Below are positions 39,415-49,213 of a DNA stretch of 64,000 nt, in pieces; position 1 is the first letter of the stretch, and each line of letters opens with the position of its first letter. The position numbers and the translations under genes were made by a program. Under the pieces are notes generated by a model that saw nothing but the letters and a program-made list of their open reading frames with translations, did not search any database and was not told where the DNA came from. Location of the stretch: NCBI GenBank assembly GCA_018821715.1, contig JAHJLN010000344.1, forward strand, positions 24,165 to 88,164. The letters are read 5' to 3'. The DNA comes from Pseudomonadota bacterium (GTDB lineage: Bacteria > Desulfobacterota > Desulfobacteria > Desulfobacterales > Desulfobacteraceae).

Positions 39415-41574
39415 ATGACGGCAAGGAAAAGAATAAAATGGATATTATTGATGAGCATATTCAGCCTGGTTTTATCACAGGCTGTCTGGGCCGCAGAAGA
39501 TGACGTAACTGTACTGGATACCGTAATTGTGACGGATTCAGGATCAAAAATAAAGCTGCTGGACACCAATGCCTCCATCAGCGTGTTAACAGAAAAGGAT
39601 ATTAAAAACAGCGGCCAGATCAAAGCATCCGAGCTGATTTCTTCGATTCCCGGTGTTATTAACCAGAAAGCCGGATCCAAAACCTATTTCAGCATCCGCG
39701 GCACACGAAGCAGCCTTTCGGGCGGGCCGACAATTTATGTTGACGGACGGCCCATCAATACCGGACAGAACGGATACAGCAAGATCGACACGATCCCTTT
39801 GGATAACATCGAAAAAATCGAGGTTATTAAATCTCCACCAGCATCAAAATACGGTCTGAACGCTGCCAGGGGCGTTATTTTGATTACAACAAAAACCGGG
39901 AAGTCTGCTGAAGATACAACACAAGGCTTTGTGTCTGCCGACTATGGATCATGGAACACGGTCAAGGCCACGGCCGGTATTTCCGGGAAAAAGGGCAAAT
40001 ATGATTACAGCATTTCCGCGTATGAAATGGAAACTGACGGATACCGCGGCAGTGACGATGAAACCAAAACCGCCGACGGTCAGGTCGGGTACAAATTTGA
40101 CGGTGGTCATCTGGATTTTCTGGCAGGGTATAATAATTCATTTACCAAATATGTCTCAGGTCTGCCTTACTGGCAGATTGTTCGTGACAGGACGGTTGCA
40201 ACCTGCAACACAGTCGACGGCGGTGGTTTTGAATATCGTCCGTCGGAGACAGATCAGGAAATGTTCAATGTCGGCTTAAAATTTGATTATGACAAAAATA
40301 ACCTGCTGTTCAACGGCAGTCTGACCTATACTCAGGATAATGAAATTTACACCGAGATGCAAGATTTCTACAATCCCGTTCTCGCCTCCAAACAGGATGA
40401 CTACCAGGATGACCGGGATGATCAGCAGTATGACATCAAGCTCAGCGGCGGCAAGGTCTTCGGGAGTGGTAACCTGTCCGACACCCTGACTTTGGGAGTG
40501 GATTACAAATACAACGATGTGGACCAGGTCAGAGCCTATCCGTTCAACAGCGGCGCCTTGACCCCGGCCATGGTCATTGACAAGGAAAAGGCTGATATTG
40601 AGGGCACCAGAAAATTTTTTGGGGCAAACCTCAATAATGATTTTTCCCTTGAGCGGTTCCGCTTGCAAACCGGCCTCAGGCTCAATAATGTCAAATACGA
40701 ACTGTCCAACAAGGTCCCGGCATCGGTCAAGGCCGACTATGACTGCGACCCGGACTGGAGTATTTCGCCCTCTTTGCGCATTGTAGACAACGGCAATCTC
40801 TTTATCACCTATAACCATTCCAATTATTATCTGCCCATTGGATATTACAAATATGACATGCAGTATGACCACGCTGAAGCACAAGCTAAAGACCTGAAAC
40901 CGGAAGTATACGATACCGTGGAAGCAGGGTTCAAACACCAGCTCCACAAGGCCTTGAATTATTCCATTATCTATTATTACACCCAGATCGATGACAAGAT
41001 TGTTTCTTTTTATGACGGCACCAGTTTTAAAGGATACCGCAACGCAGGCAACAGCATCCATCAGGGAATAGAAGCTGAAATCGACGGCCGGCCCATTTCA
41101 TGGATAGGGTACCGCTTAAACTTTACCACCATTGACGCGGAATGGGATTCCGGATGGGCCAAGACCTATACTACCCCCACTTCCGGCACCACCACCCTCA
41201 CCAACCTTTCCGGAAAAAAAGTCAATTCTGTACCTGAATATGAATATATGGCAGGTGTGGATTTTTATCCGTTTCAGAACAAGCCCTATGGTTCTTTGAT
41301 CCTGTCCCTGGATGTTCACGGGTTCGGCAGACAGTATGAAGACTATACCAACAACCTGGAAATGCCCTCAGCCCATTTTGTTGATATGAAACTTGCCTGG
41401 ACCCTGGGCATGTTTGAATGCTACCTGAACTGCACCAACCTGTTTGACAAGGAATGGGACAAAGTCTCTAACGCTACAGGTAAAGCCCACAACAGATTTA
41501 CTTCCCCTTCCACCTCGGGTTTTTATCCCCAGGACGGGCGTTATATCGGCATTGGCGCTTCTTATAAATTTTAA
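39415..41574 (+). CDS. TonB-dependent outer-membrane receptor
   Basis: Signal peptide; TVLDTVIVTDSG TonB box region; plug YVDGRPINTGQNGYSKIDTIPLDNIEKIEVIKSPPASKYG; C-term aromatic beta strand. Confidence 0.93.
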   Translation: MTARKRIKWILLMSIFSLVLSQAVWAAEDDVTVLDTVIVTDSGSKIKLLDTNASISVLTEKDIKNSGQIKASELISSIPGVINQKAGSKTYFSIRGTRSSLSGGPTIYVDGRPINTGQNGYSKIDTIPLDNIEKIEVIKSPPASKYGLNAARGVILITTKTGKSAEDTTQGFVSADYGSWNTVKATAGISGKKGKYDYSISAYEMETDGYRGSDDETKTADGQVGYKFDGGHLDFLAGYNNSFTKYVSGLPYWQIVRDRTVATCNTVDGGGFEYRPSETDQEMFNVGLKFDYDKNNLLFNGSLTYTQDNEIYTEMQDFYNPVLASKQDDYQDDRDDQQYDIKLSGGKVFGSGNLSDTLTLGVDYKYNDVDQVRAYPFNSGALTPAMVIDKEKADIEGTRKFFGANLNNDFSLERFRLQTGLRLNNVKYELSNKVPASVKADYDCDPDWSISPSLRIVDNGNLFITYNHSNYYLPIGYYKYDMQYDHAEAQAKDLKPEVYDTVEAGFKHQLHKALNYSIIYYYTQIDDKIVSFYDGTSFKGYRNAGNSIHQGIEAEIDGRPISWIGYRLNFTTIDAEWDSGWAKTYTTPTSGTTTLTNLSGKKVNSVPEYEYMAGVDFYPFQNKPYGSLILSLDVHGFGRQYEDYTNNLEMPSAHFVDMKLAWTLGMFECYLNCTNLFDKEWDKVSNATGKAHNRFTSPSTSGFYPQDGRYIGIGASYKF

Positions 41575-41575
41575 G

Positions 41576-42553
41576 ATGAAGCATAGAAAAAAAATAAGGT
41601 TCAACGTTGTTATCTGTCTTGCCATGGGTTATATCATGGCAGGATTGGCCGCAGCCGGTTTTGCCGGGACAGGGCAGATTGCCGGACCGGATGATTTCGG
41701 CAGGCAGGTCGTATTGGAAAAACCGCCTGAACGGATTGTGCTTTTGTCAGGAAGTCCCATTGACACTATTTACGAGCTGGGTGCAGGAGATAAGCTTGTT
41801 GGGGTCGTGGACAGTATTGATGCATCTTATCCGGATATCTGCAGGCGATACCCGTCTGTCCTTGAAAAAGAACGGGTGGGACGGTTCAGTGATCCCAATA
41901 TTGAAAAAATTATTGCCCTTGATCCTGACCTGATTATTCCTTTTGCATCATCTGAAACACCAGGCAAATACACGGCTGTGTTTGAAAAAAGAGGTCTGCC
42001 CTATGCGGCTTTTGTTTCAGTTGAAAATACCGCTTTTGGAATTGAACAGGTCAAACGCATGGGTAAACTTTTAGGCAGGGAAAAGCAGGCCGCAGCACTT
42101 GCGCACAAAATCAGGACAGAGGTGGACACCTTAAGCCGGATGATTGCTTCAAAAATTAAAAACAAACCTCTGGTTTACTACTGGTGGGGAGCCCGCAACG
42201 GCACTTATGGGGGAAATACCGCCATCAATGAGCTCATTGGACTGGCTGGCGGGGTTAATATTGCCGGACAGTTCAATGCCCAGTATATGGAACTGTCCCC
42301 GGAATATGTCATTGCCAGTGATCCGGATGTGATTGTGGTCTCCTTCTGGAAAGAAAACCAGAAGGATGAACGGATCAAAGCCCTTAAGCAAAGGCCCGGG
42401 TTCAGTGATATAAAGGCTGTGAAGAACAACCGGATCTATACCATTGACGGCCATTCATTCCACACCGTGGTCAGATTCGCAGAAGTGATCCGAACACTTG
42501 CCGGATATATTCATCCGGAAATTTTTGATGGCGCAGAACAGGGTGATCATTAA
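41576..42553 (+). CDS. Periplasmic corrinoid/heme/siderophore-type binding protein (BtuF/FecB-like)
   Basis: RQVVLEKPPERIVLLSGSPIDTIYELGAGDKLVGVVDSID...; class III SBP pattern. Confidence 0.9.
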   Translation: MKHRKKIRFNVVICLAMGYIMAGLAAAGFAGTGQIAGPDDFGRQVVLEKPPERIVLLSGSPIDTIYELGAGDKLVGVVDSIDASYPDICRRYPSVLEKERVGRFSDPNIEKIIALDPDLIIPFASSETPGKYTAVFEKRGLPYAAFVSVENTAFGIEQVKRMGKLLGREKQAAALAHKIRTEVDTLSRMIASKIKNKPLVYYWWGARNGTYGGNTAINELIGLAGGVNIAGQFNAQYMELSPEYVIASDPDVIVVSFWKENQKDERIKALKQRPGFSDIKAVKNNRIYTIDGHSFHTVVRFAEVIRTLAGYIHPEIFDGAEQGDH

Positions 42554-42579
42554 CCATTAAATCATATGAATGGATTAAC

Positions 42580-43392
42580 ATGAACGATTCAAAGAAAAAG
42601 ACAACAATTGTATGGATTCTGGCAGGTCTCCTGTCATTTTGCGGAAATCTTTTTTTATTTTCCTCAACAGGCCAATGTCAGGCCAGCAGGACAGAAGATG
42701 TCAAACAGCCGGTTGAGCAGTCGGTTAAAATCCGGCAGGAAACCCAGAGAGAAACAGATCAGTGGGAACAGGAAAAAGCAAAACTGATCTATCTGTATGA
42801 TCAGCTCAAGGCCGAGCATGAAGCCCTGGCAACTGAAAACAAGACGCTTTCATCCGCAGAATCTGAAGCCGAAACCCTGAACCTCAAGCTTTTAAAGCAG
42901 AAACAAGAATCTGTGAGGATACAAAAAGAACTGCTGCCTTTTTTAAACAATCTGTATGCAAGGCTTGCAACCCTTGTTTCCAATGATACACCTTTTTTAA
43001 AGGAGGAACGGGCATTGCGCCTTCAAAACCTTGAAAAAATTCTGGCAAGTCCGGAAGTCACGGTTGCGGAAAAATACCGTAAAGTCATGGAAGCGCTTTT
43101 TATTGAGGCGGATTACGGCAATACCATTGAGATTTATCAGGAAAAAGTGCTCATCAACAATGAAGCGGTACTGGGCGACATTTTCCGGCTGGGACGGGTT
43201 TGTCTTTTCTTTCTGTCTCTGGATCAGACTTCCTGTGCGTATTACAACGTGACCCAAAAAAACTGGACACCCCTGGAAAAAGAGTCTCTTGCAGCCATCC
43301 GGTCCGGTGTTGAGATCGGCCAAAAGAGAAAACCTGCCCAGCTTTTAGCCCTGCCCCTGGGACGGCTGGCTGTACAAGGAGATGAACAATGA
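42580..43392 (+). CDS. DUF3450-like coiled-coil periplasmic protein
   Basis: Signal peptide, coiled coil, position upstream of TtpC-ExbB-ExbD-TonB. Confidence 0.75.
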   Translation: MNDSKKKTTIVWILAGLLSFCGNLFLFSSTGQCQASRTEDVKQPVEQSVKIRQETQRETDQWEQEKAKLIYLYDQLKAEHEALATENKTLSSAESEAETLNLKLLKQKQESVRIQKELLPFLNNLYARLATLVSNDTPFLKEERALRLQNLEKILASPEVTVAEKYRKVMEALFIEADYGNTIEIYQEKVLINNEAVLGDIFRLGRVCLFFLSLDQTSCAYYNVTQKNWTPLEKESLAAIRSGVEIGQKRKPAQLLALPLGRLAVQGDEQ

Positions 43393-44825
43393 TCAAGCAC
43401 TCTTTTTTAATTGCCTTTATCCTGGTCAGCCTTACTGGTTTTTCTGTTTTTGCTCAGTCAGACATGCGCCAGGATTACAAGATATTGGAACAGCAGCAAC
43501 AGCAGTTGATGGATAAAGCCCTGGATGAAAAAAAACAGGCCAAAAAAGAAGCGCAGGAGCAGCAGCTATTAATTAAAAATGACAAAAAAGCGTTGCAGGA
43601 CGCTATTGCCAAATTAAAAACACAGATTGCTGCTTTAAAGGACGGGAACAAACAGATTCAAACCCGTGTCCGTGACCTGAAAACCCAAACTCAAAAACTT
43701 AACCAGGAACTTGAAAAAACCAGTGCCGTAAACCGGGAATTTGAAGGTGTGGTCAGGATCAATGCAAAGGATTTGAAAGCTCTTTTGATTCAGAGCATTC
43801 AAAGCGGTATCACACCGGACCGGCAAACCTTTCTGAAACCTTTGATTCTCCAGGAAAATTTTCCTTCCATGGATGATATCACGCTCTTGTCCGACCTTCT
43901 CTTTGAAGAAATGCATGCATCCGGACAGGTCAAAGTCACAAAAGGCATGATCGTTGACCGTCAAGGCAGGGAACAGGAGGCAAACCTTCTGGTTCTGGGA
44001 AATTTTACCGGGATTTACATGCTGGACAAAGAGGTCGGGTTTCTCTTGTATTCCGATCAGAGCCAGCGATTTTTTGCCCTTTCAAAACTGCCGTCCAAAA
44101 GGATTAAAGACAAGATCATTGATTATATGCAGGGCAAAAGCAATGATGTTTATCTGGACATCACCAAAGGCGGGGCCATCCGTCAGCTGACCCATGAACT
44201 CAGCCTGATGGAACAGGTTCCAAAGGGCGGCGCCATTGTCTGGCCCATACTGATGATCCTGATGCTGGCTGTGCTTATCCTGATTGAAAGGGTGATCTTT
44301 TTTTCAACAAGACGGGTCAATCCAGACCAGTTGATGAACAGATTAAGAGAATTGATCATAGCCGATGACTGGGACGGATGCAGGACTTACCTTGAAGCCA
44401 TGCGTCATAAATTTTTACCCAGGATACTGCTGACGGCCCTTGCCCTTAAAGACAGGACCCGGCCTGAAATGGAAAACGCGCTTCAGGAGGCAATTTTGGG
44501 TGAGATTCCGAAAATTGAACGGTTTTTATCCACCCTTGGCATGCTGGCTGCCATAGCCCCGCTTCTGGGGCTTTTGGGAACCGTCACAGGCATGATCAAT
44601 ACATTCCATGTGATCACCTGTTACGGGACTTCAGATCCCAGGATGATGTCCGGCGGCATCTCGGAAGCGCTTGTCACCACCATGCTGGGCCTGACCGTTG
44701 CCATCCCTGTCATGCTGGCCCACACGCTTTTAAGCCGCAGGGTTGAAACCCAGATTTCCAGGATGGAAGAAAAATCCGTGGCATTTGTCAATATGGTGTT
44801 CAAGACCTGGGCCCAGAGGCACTAA
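43389..44825 (+). CDS. MotA/TolQ/ExbB-family protein with N-terminal periplasmic coiled coil (TtpC-like)
   Basis: APLLGLLGTVTGMINTFHVIT...ISEALVTTMLGLTVAIPVMLAHTLLSRRVE. Confidence 0.9.
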   Translation: MIKHSFLIAFILVSLTGFSVFAQSDMRQDYKILEQQQQQLMDKALDEKKQAKKEAQEQQLLIKNDKKALQDAIAKLKTQIAALKDGNKQIQTRVRDLKTQTQKLNQELEKTSAVNREFEGVVRINAKDLKALLIQSIQSGITPDRQTFLKPLILQENFPSMDDITLLSDLLFEEMHASGQVKVTKGMIVDRQGREQEANLLVLGNFTGIYMLDKEVGFLLYSDQSQRFFALSKLPSKRIKDKIIDYMQGKSNDVYLDITKGGAIRQLTHELSLMEQVPKGGAIVWPILMILMLAVLILIERVIFFSTRRVNPDQLMNRLRELIIADDWDGCRTYLEAMRHKFLPRILLTALALKDRTRPEMENALQEAILGEIPKIERFLSTLGMLAAIAPLLGLLGTVTGMINTFHVITCYGTSDPRMMSGGISEALVTTMLGLTVAIPVMLAHTLLSRRVETQISRMEEKSVAFVNMVFKTWAQRH

Positions 44826-44826
44826 C

Positions 44827-45429
44827 ATGATGATCAAAGAGCTTTTATTTTCCATTGAAAATTATATGCAGGCAGGCGGGGTTGTCATGATCCCGATCCT
44901 GGTTATATCCCTTTGTATGTGGACCCTGATCATCAACCGGCTTTTGGTTCTGCATCGACTTTATATTAAAAATATTTCCCGGGATACGGCAGGGCAGCTT
45001 GTAAAGGCAAACCAGCAGCCGGAAGAAAACTATCGGGGCATCAACTCGCTTCTGGTCAGGCAGTTCCTTGCTGCCCGCAGCCATGACCCGGTCCTGGACA
45101 GTTTTATCCTTGATGAAACCGTTGTCCGGCTGGTTTCGTCCCTTGACACCCATCTTGGCGCCATCCGGGTGATGGCAGGCGTTGCCCCGCTTCTGGGGCT
45201 TTTGGGTACTGTCATCGGTATGATGGAAACCTTTGATGTGATCACCATTTTCGGCACTGGAAATGCCAAAGCCATGGCAGGCGGAATTTCCGTGGCATTG
45301 ATCACCACCCAGACAGGACTCATGGTCTCCATTCCCGGCCTTTACATGAGCGGGTTTTTAACAAAAAGAGCCAACAACTTGAAATATAAAATTGCTGCAA
45401 CCGGTATGTATTTAAACCGGTTTTTATAA
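44827..45429 (+). CDS. exbB: ExbB/TolQ proton channel
   Basis: APLLGLLGTVIGMMETFDVITIFGTGNAKAMAGGISVALITTQTGLMVSIPGL. Confidence 0.93.
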   Translation: MMIKELLFSIENYMQAGGVVMIPILVISLCMWTLIINRLLVLHRLYIKNISRDTAGQLVKANQQPEENYRGINSLLVRQFLAARSHDPVLDSFILDETVVRLVSSLDTHLGAIRVMAGVAPLLGLLGTVIGMMETFDVITIFGTGNAKAMAGGISVALITTQTGLMVSIPGLYMSGFLTKRANNLKYKIAATGMYLNRFL

Positions 45430-45439
45430 GGAAATTTTT

Positions 45440-45859
45440 ATGCTCAACATTACAAGTGCCAGACGGGCAAATTCAAAAAACCTTGAGCTGAACATCGCTC
45501 CCCTGATTGACATGGTTTTTATATTATTGATTTTTTTCCTGGTCACAACCAGTTTTGTCAAAGAGACGGGCGTGGACATTTCAAGACCCACCGCTGCAAC
45601 AGCGGTCAGCAAAGCCCGGGCCACCATTCTGATCGGCGTGACAAAAGACAACACCATCCACATTGACCAGCGTGCCGTGGATATCAGGGCGGTCCGTGCC
45701 AATGTGGAACGGGCGCTTGCAGAAAACCCGGAAGGCAGTGTGGTAATTGTGGCGGACAAACAAAGCCTGACCGGTCTTGTGATCAATGTAATGGATGCCT
45801 GCAAGCTGGCCGGTGCCCAAAATGTGGCCATTGCTGCAAGTCTGGACCAGGGGGAATAA
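45440..45859 (+). CDS. exbD: ExbD/TolR protein
   Basis: LELNIAPLIDMVFILLIFFLVTTSFVKETGVDISRP. Confidence 0.95.
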   Translation: MLNITSARRANSKNLELNIAPLIDMVFILLIFFLVTTSFVKETGVDISRPTAATAVSKARATILIGVTKDNTIHIDQRAVDIRAVRANVERALAENPEGSVVIVADKQSLTGLVINVMDACKLAGAQNVAIAASLDQGE

Positions 45860-45869
45860 AACCAGGGTG

Positions 45870-46547
45870 ATGACTTTTTTCAGGTTTCTTCAAAACTGGG
45901 GCCTTGCCATGACAGGGTCTATTCTTCTCAATATCAGCCTTTTCGGGCTCATGCCCGGCCTGATCCAGGGCGTGCCTGACAGCCCGGATAAACTTGATAA
46001 GATTCAACAGGTACGGGTTGTCCGGATCAAACCGGCGCACCCCCATGTTCCTGAAAAAGAACTTGAAAAAATAAAACCGGCAGAACCTGAAAAAAAGATT
46101 ATCGGGTCAAAGACCGCCCCCTCCAGACCGCAACCTTTAAACTTGAATCTTAAACTTGATTTTGCACTGAATCCAAAACTTCCGGCAGCTCCCACAGATC
46201 TTGTGATGCCGGCCATCGAGCCGCTTCCAATGGATCTGCCGGCCCTGAAAGATCGATACAGTATGGGAGAGTTGGATTCACCGCTTGTCACGCTTGTGAG
46301 GATACCGCCCCTTTACCCGGTTCGGGCAAGCCGCAGGGGCATTGAAGGATCGGTTGATGTTGAGTTCCTTGTCACAAAAACCGGGCATGTGGAACAGATC
46401 CGTATTGTTCACGCAGAACCTGAAAATATATTTGACAAAAGCGTGATCAACTGTGTTTCAAAATGGAAGTTCAAGCCCGGAACCGTTGGAGGAATCCCTG
46501 TTGCAGCAACGGCCCGGACAACCATACGGTTCAAGCTGGAGAACTGA
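45870..46547 (+). CDS. tonB: TonB-family energy transducer
   Basis: Single TM, Pro/Lys linker, IPPLYPVRASRRGIEGSVDVEFLVTKTGHVEQIRIVHAEPENIFDKSVINCVSKWKFKPG. Confidence 0.94.
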   Translation: MTFFRFLQNWGLAMTGSILLNISLFGLMPGLIQGVPDSPDKLDKIQQVRVVRIKPAHPHVPEKELEKIKPAEPEKKIIGSKTAPSRPQPLNLNLKLDFALNPKLPAAPTDLVMPAIEPLPMDLPALKDRYSMGELDSPLVTLVRIPPLYPVRASRRGIEGSVDVEFLVTKTGHVEQIRIVHAEPENIFDKSVINCVSKWKFKPGTVGGIPVAATARTTIRFKLEN

Positions 46548-47242
46548 TGAAAAATTTTATAATCATGATCATTCTTTCATTCATATTGCCCGTTCCGATG
46601 ATGGCCCAGGAACGTCCTCTTACAGCTGTAGTATGGATCAACCAGGCCATAACCCAGTATGAAAAAGATGATTTTGCTGATGCAGCCCTGTCATTTGAAA
46701 AAGGATATGACCTGTCAGGCATTAAAAACCCGGATCATCTTTATTATGCGGCAGTGTGTCATGTTCAGGCACAAGCCCCTGAAAATGCATTGGCTATTTT
46801 TAACAGACTGATCAAGGCCCATCCGGACCACATAACCCTGTCTTTTAAAGAAACCCTGGTCAATATCCTGTTTTCCCTTGAACGGTATAAGGATGCACTG
46901 CCTTATCTTGAGCAGCTTGCTGAAAAATCCGGTAAAGACCAGCAGAAAAACTGGCAGGAGATTCTGCTGTACCAGTATTTTTCCCTGGGCATGAATGACA
47001 AAGCGCTTGCCTATGCAGGTTTTCTGACAAAAACAGACATGCTTGAATCCAAATGGTGGAAAGCACTTTGTCATATTCACCTGAACAACCAGGACTATGA
47101 AAAAGGGTTAACCGCCCTGATCATTTACGGATATTTAACCCCCATGACCCAGGAAGAGCTCAGGCTGACCGCAGACCTTTATCTTACCCTGGGCATATCG
47201 GCAAAAGCAGAACAGATTTATGAACAGATCAAGGCACAATAA
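46547..47242 (+). CDS. TPR-repeat periplasmic protein of TonB2-type system
   Basis: Signal peptide, TPR-like helices, operon position after tonB. Confidence 0.8.
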   Translation: MKNFIIMIILSFILPVPMMAQERPLTAVVWINQAITQYEKDDFADAALSFEKGYDLSGIKNPDHLYYAAVCHVQAQAPENALAIFNRLIKAHPDHITLSFKETLVNILFSLERYKDALPYLEQLAEKSGKDQQKNWQEILLYQYFSLGMNDKALAYAGFLTKTDMLESKWWKALCHIHLNNQDYEKGLTALIIYGYLTPMTQEELRLTADLYLTLGISAKAEQIYEQIKAQ

Positions 47243-47298
47243 AATGGTCATACAAAAGTATGATATTGCCACGAAAAACCGCAGGGAAGCAGAAAATC

Positions 47299-48336
47299 AT
47301 GAAAAATAAAAACACAGTTCTGATCTTTATCCTTCTTGGCACAGCTCTTCTGGCTGCTGCCTGTCTTGCGGTCATGACCGGGCCTGTGGTGATCAAGCCG
47401 CTGCTTGTGATCAAAATATGGGTGCATCAATTGGGTTGCGGCCTTATAGACAAAGACTGGACACGGATTCCCGAAGTGATTGTTCTGGATGTCAGAACCC
47501 CCAGGGTGGTTCTTGCCATTCTTGTCGGTATGGGGCTTTCAGTTTCAGGGGCGGCCATGCAGGGGCTTTTCAGAAATCCCATGGCAGAGCCCTATGTGCT
47601 TGGCATGTCATCGGGCGCTGCTGTCGGGGCGTGTCTGGCCATTGTTCTGGGAGTCGGAAAGGTCTTAGGCCCTTTTGCCATCCCGGTTCTTGCCTTTACA
47701 GGGGCCACTGCAACCATCTTTGTTGTGTATAACATTGCCAGGACCGGCAACCGGGTGCCCACGGAAACACTGCTGCTTGCAGGTATTGCCGTGGGGCTGT
47801 TTCTTTATGCTGTGGTATCGTTTTTAAAGATTACAGCTTCCATGGAAAGCCTTCAGAATGTGGTGTTGTGGCTCATGGGGTCTTTTGCCATGGCCACCTG
47901 GGTGGACGTCAAAATTATTATCCTGCCGATTTTAGCCGGGATCAGCATACTCTGCCTTCTGGCGCGGGAACTGGATATTTTTCAGTTTGGCGAGGAAACC
48001 GCTGTTCATCTGGGCTTGAATGTGGAAACCATCAAACGGATCCTGCTGATCTCCTGTGCCCTTGTTACCGGGGCTGCTGTTTCGGTTTCAGGTATTATCG
48101 GATTTGCCGGTCTGATTGTTCCCCATATGGTAAGGATGCTTATCGGCAGCCGTCACAGAATACTGTTACCGGCCAGTGCCCTGTGTGGGGCCATTTTTCT
48201 GGTCTGCTGCGATACCTTGTCCAGAATTATTGCACAGCCGTCTGAAGTGCCCATCGGCATTATTACGGCAGCCATCGGGGCACCCTATTTTGTTTATCTG
48301 CTTAAACGGAGAAAAAAAGCTGTCAAATGGTGGTAA
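47299..48336 (+). CDS. FecCD/BtuC-family ABC permease
   Basis: RTPRVVLAILVGMGLSVSGAAMQGLFRNPMAEPYVLGMSSGAAVGA; SGIIGFAGLIVPHMVRMLIGSRHR. Confidence 0.96.
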   Translation: MKNKNTVLIFILLGTALLAAACLAVMTGPVVIKPLLVIKIWVHQLGCGLIDKDWTRIPEVIVLDVRTPRVVLAILVGMGLSVSGAAMQGLFRNPMAEPYVLGMSSGAAVGACLAIVLGVGKVLGPFAIPVLAFTGATATIFVVYNIARTGNRVPTETLLLAGIAVGLFLYAVVSFLKITASMESLQNVVLWLMGSFAMATWVDVKIIILPILAGISILCLLARELDIFQFGEETAVHLGLNVETIKRILLISCALVTGAAVSVSGIIGFAGLIVPHMVRMLIGSRHRILLPASALCGAIFLVCCDTLSRIIAQPSEVPIGIITAAIGAPYFVYLLKRRKKAVKWW

Positions 48337-48356
48337 CCTTTGGTGGTGGTAAAAAT

Positions 48357-49139
48357 ATGATCAAATTATTCAATATCAGCGCTTCATACCAGGATTTTTC
48401 TGTTCTTGACAATGTCAGTCTTGAAATCAGCGCACAACGGTTTTACGGGATTATCGGGCCGAACGGTGCAGGTAAAACAACACTTCTTAAAATCATGACC
48501 CGTGTCAAACGTCCTGAATCCGGCGAAGTGCGGCTTTTGGATAAGGATATCAGGGGACTTACAAACAAAACAATTGCAAAAATCATGGCTGTGGTTCCCC
48601 AGAGTTCTTTTATCCCGCCATTGTTTACCGTAGAGGAAGTGGTGGCAATGGGACGGTATCCTTTCCAGAATTTTGGCTTTTCAGATACAAAAGAGGACAA
48701 AACTTTTGTGGAGGCAGCCATTGAAAAAACCGGCATCCATGCGTTTCGTTCCAGGATGATCAGTGAACTGAGCGGGGGACAGCGCCAGGAAGTGATCATT
48801 GCCAGAGCCCTTGCCCAGACCCCTCAGATCCTCATGCTGGATGAGCCAACGGCAAATCTGGATATCAAACACCAGATGAAAATTCTTGGGCTGACCGCCT
48901 CTTTGGTCAAAAAAGACGGTCTGGCCGGGGTCATGGTTATTCATGACCTGAACCTGGCAGCCCGGTTCTGCGATCAGCTGATCCTGCTTCATGACAAAAA
49001 AATCCTGGCCAATGGGTCGCCTGAAACAGTCCTGACCCCGGCCCATTTAAAAATTGCCTACGGAGTGGATACAGCTGTTATGGAAAATCCGTTGACAAGG
49101 TCCCTGGAAGTAACGGTACTGGACAGTGAAGCGGCATGA
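48357..49139 (+). CDS. BtuD/FecE-family ABC ATPase
   Basis: GPNGAGKTTLLK, LSGGQRQEVIIARALAQTPQILMLDEPTANLD. Confidence 0.96.
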   Translation: MIKLFNISASYQDFSVLDNVSLEISAQRFYGIIGPNGAGKTTLLKIMTRVKRPESGEVRLLDKDIRGLTNKTIAKIMAVVPQSSFIPPLFTVEEVVAMGRYPFQNFGFSDTKEDKTFVEAAIEKTGIHAFRSRMISELSGGQRQEVIIARALAQTPQILMLDEPTANLDIKHQMKILGLTASLVKKDGLAGVMVIHDLNLAARFCDQLILLHDKKILANGSPETVLTPAHLKIAYGVDTAVMENPLTRSLEVTVLDSEAA

Positions 49140-49213
49140 CAGGGTAACCCATGAATCAATATTATCATTACAGCCTTTTTAAGAGGCATTATCACCATAG
49201 GAAGATCTTATAA

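Noticed and set aside
40276-41061. 261-aa antisense ORF within TonB receptor
   Set aside because: Low-complexity V/I-rich shadow translation of beta-barrel coding sequence; no start context.
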